Of a stretch of 14,862 bases of DNA, positions 14,249-14,862 are shown one piece after another. The notes under the pieces were generated by a model. It made no database searches and was not told the origin of the DNA. It saw only the letters and a program-made list of their open reading frames with translations. Made by a program: the position numbers and the translations under genes. Origin of the DNA: CAYSFW01 sp050329935 (GTDB lineage: Bacteria; Pseudomonadota; Gammaproteobacteria; UWMA-0217); NCBI GenBank assembly GCA_050329935.1, contig JBHJOI010000071.1, positions 1 through 14,862 on the forward strand, read 5' to 3'. The number at the start of each line of letters is the position of its first letter. Positions within the stretch are counted from its first letter, which is position 1.

Positions 14249-14862
14249 CCGAATCTCCCGGTGATGTAGTCTTCCGTCAGCTTGTGCTGCGGGGCGGTGA
14301 ATATCTGGTAGGTATCGCCGACTTCGACGAGGTCGCCCAGGTGAAAGTACGCGGCACGTTGCGAGACCCGGGCGGCCTGTTGCATCGAGTGGGTAACGAT
14401 CGCGATGCTGTAGTTCGCGCGGAGCTCCTCGATCAGCTCTTCGATCTTTGCGGTGGCGATGGGGTCGAGCGCCGAGCAGGGCTCATCCATCAGGATTACC
14501 TCGGGCGAAACCGAGATCGTGCGCGCGATGCACAAGCGTTGTTGTTGGCCACCAGAGAGGCTGGTGCCAGGTTGCGCAAGCCGATCCTTGACTTCCTCCC
14601 ACAGGCCGGCCTTGCGCAGACTGGTTTCGACCAATGCGTCGAGTTCAGCCTTGTTATTGGTGAGGCCGTGAATACGCGGGCCGTAGGCGACGTTTTCGTA
14701 GATCGACTTCGGGAAGGGGTTAGGTTTCTGAAAAACCATGCCAACCCGGGCCCGCAGCGGAACGACGTCGAGTTTCTTGTCGTAGATGTCGACGCCATCC
14801 AGCGCGATCTTGCCCTTGACCTTGCAGTCGACAATCGTGTCGTTCATTCGGTTGAGGCAGCG
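14245..14862 (-). CDS. pstB: PstB, phosphate ABC transporter ATPase (partial, N-terminus outside the window)
   Basis: This is the ATP-binding subunit of the high-affinity phosphate importer. The visible 205 residues begin inside the protein at RCLNRMND, a PstB hallmark, and end with the family's usual DYITGRFG. The Q-loop region reads GMVFQKPNPFPKSIYENVAYG-like (split here at the Q), the ABC signature is LSGGQQQRLCIAR, Walker B is VILMDEP and the H-loop is IVTHSM. Walker A and roughly 50 N-terminal residues lie beyond the right edge. Other pst genes are expected there. It overlaps phoU by four bases. Confidence 0.97.
   Translation of the reverse strand, partial: RCLNRMNDTIVDCKVKGKIALDGVDIYDKKLDVVPLRARVGMVFQKPNPFPKSIYENVAYGPRIHGLTNNKAELDALVETSLRKAGLWEEVKDRLAQPGTSLSGGQQQRLCIARTISVSPEVILMDEPCSALDPIATAKIEELIEELRANYSIAIVTHSMQQAARVSQRAAYFHLGDLVEVGDTYQIFTAPQHKLTEDYITGRFG

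Noticed and set aside
1..14862. CRISPR arrays, tRNA/rRNA genes, insertion sequences or phage genes
   Set aside because: No regular direct repeats with spacers, cloverleaf or rRNA-like stretches, transposase motifs or phage-type genes were seen. The window is a chromosomal housekeeping and chemotaxis region.

Overview
This is a GC-rich bacterial window. The gene set (a che operon with cheR-cheD-cheB at its end, MsrB, pstB-phoU) and the protein sequences suggest a motile gammaproteobacterium, possibly near the purple sulfur or halophilic Chromatiales lineages. That placement is inference from protein style only.

Layout. At the left (+ strand, 271-876) lies a lone FmdE-domain gene behind a region with two perfect DNA dyads. 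From about 882 to 11718 everything is on the minus strand and forms one chemotaxis operon, read right to left: a soluble chemoreceptor, two tandem CheY proteins, a STAS-domain protein, CheA, a decayed chemoreceptor (tail only), CheW, an intact transmembrane chemoreceptor, a decayed CheW, CheR, a double-domain CheD, CheB, and perhaps a 44-residue ORF. A 508-bp gene-free stretch (11719-12226) lies upstream of the operon. Next come msrB (minus) and, divergently, a conserved-looking 152-residue protein of unknown function with a good sigma70-type promoter. Then phoU and the 3' part of pstB (minus) run off the right edge.

How the genes work together. The transmembrane receptor, coupled by CheW, would control CheA. 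CheA phosphorylates the two CheY proteins and CheB. CheR and CheB set receptor methylation, and CheD deamidates receptor glutamines. No CheZ or CheC is visible, so the second CheY could act as a phosphate sink. PstB and PhoU belong to phosphate uptake and its signalling.

Most interesting points. (1) The operon carries one live and one dead copy of both mcp and cheW, in an alternating order that suggests an ancestral (mcp-cheW)x2 duplication followed by reciprocal decay. (2) CheD is a tandem fusion whose N-terminal copy has lost the catalytic Cys but kept the His. (3) CheA carries two 24-residue motifs resembling the c-di-GMP-binding MshEN motif. (4) The live receptor, and a shifted frame of the dead one, both encode a C-terminal HFVKF peptide that fits the relaxed tether consensus for CheR/CheB/CheD recruitment.
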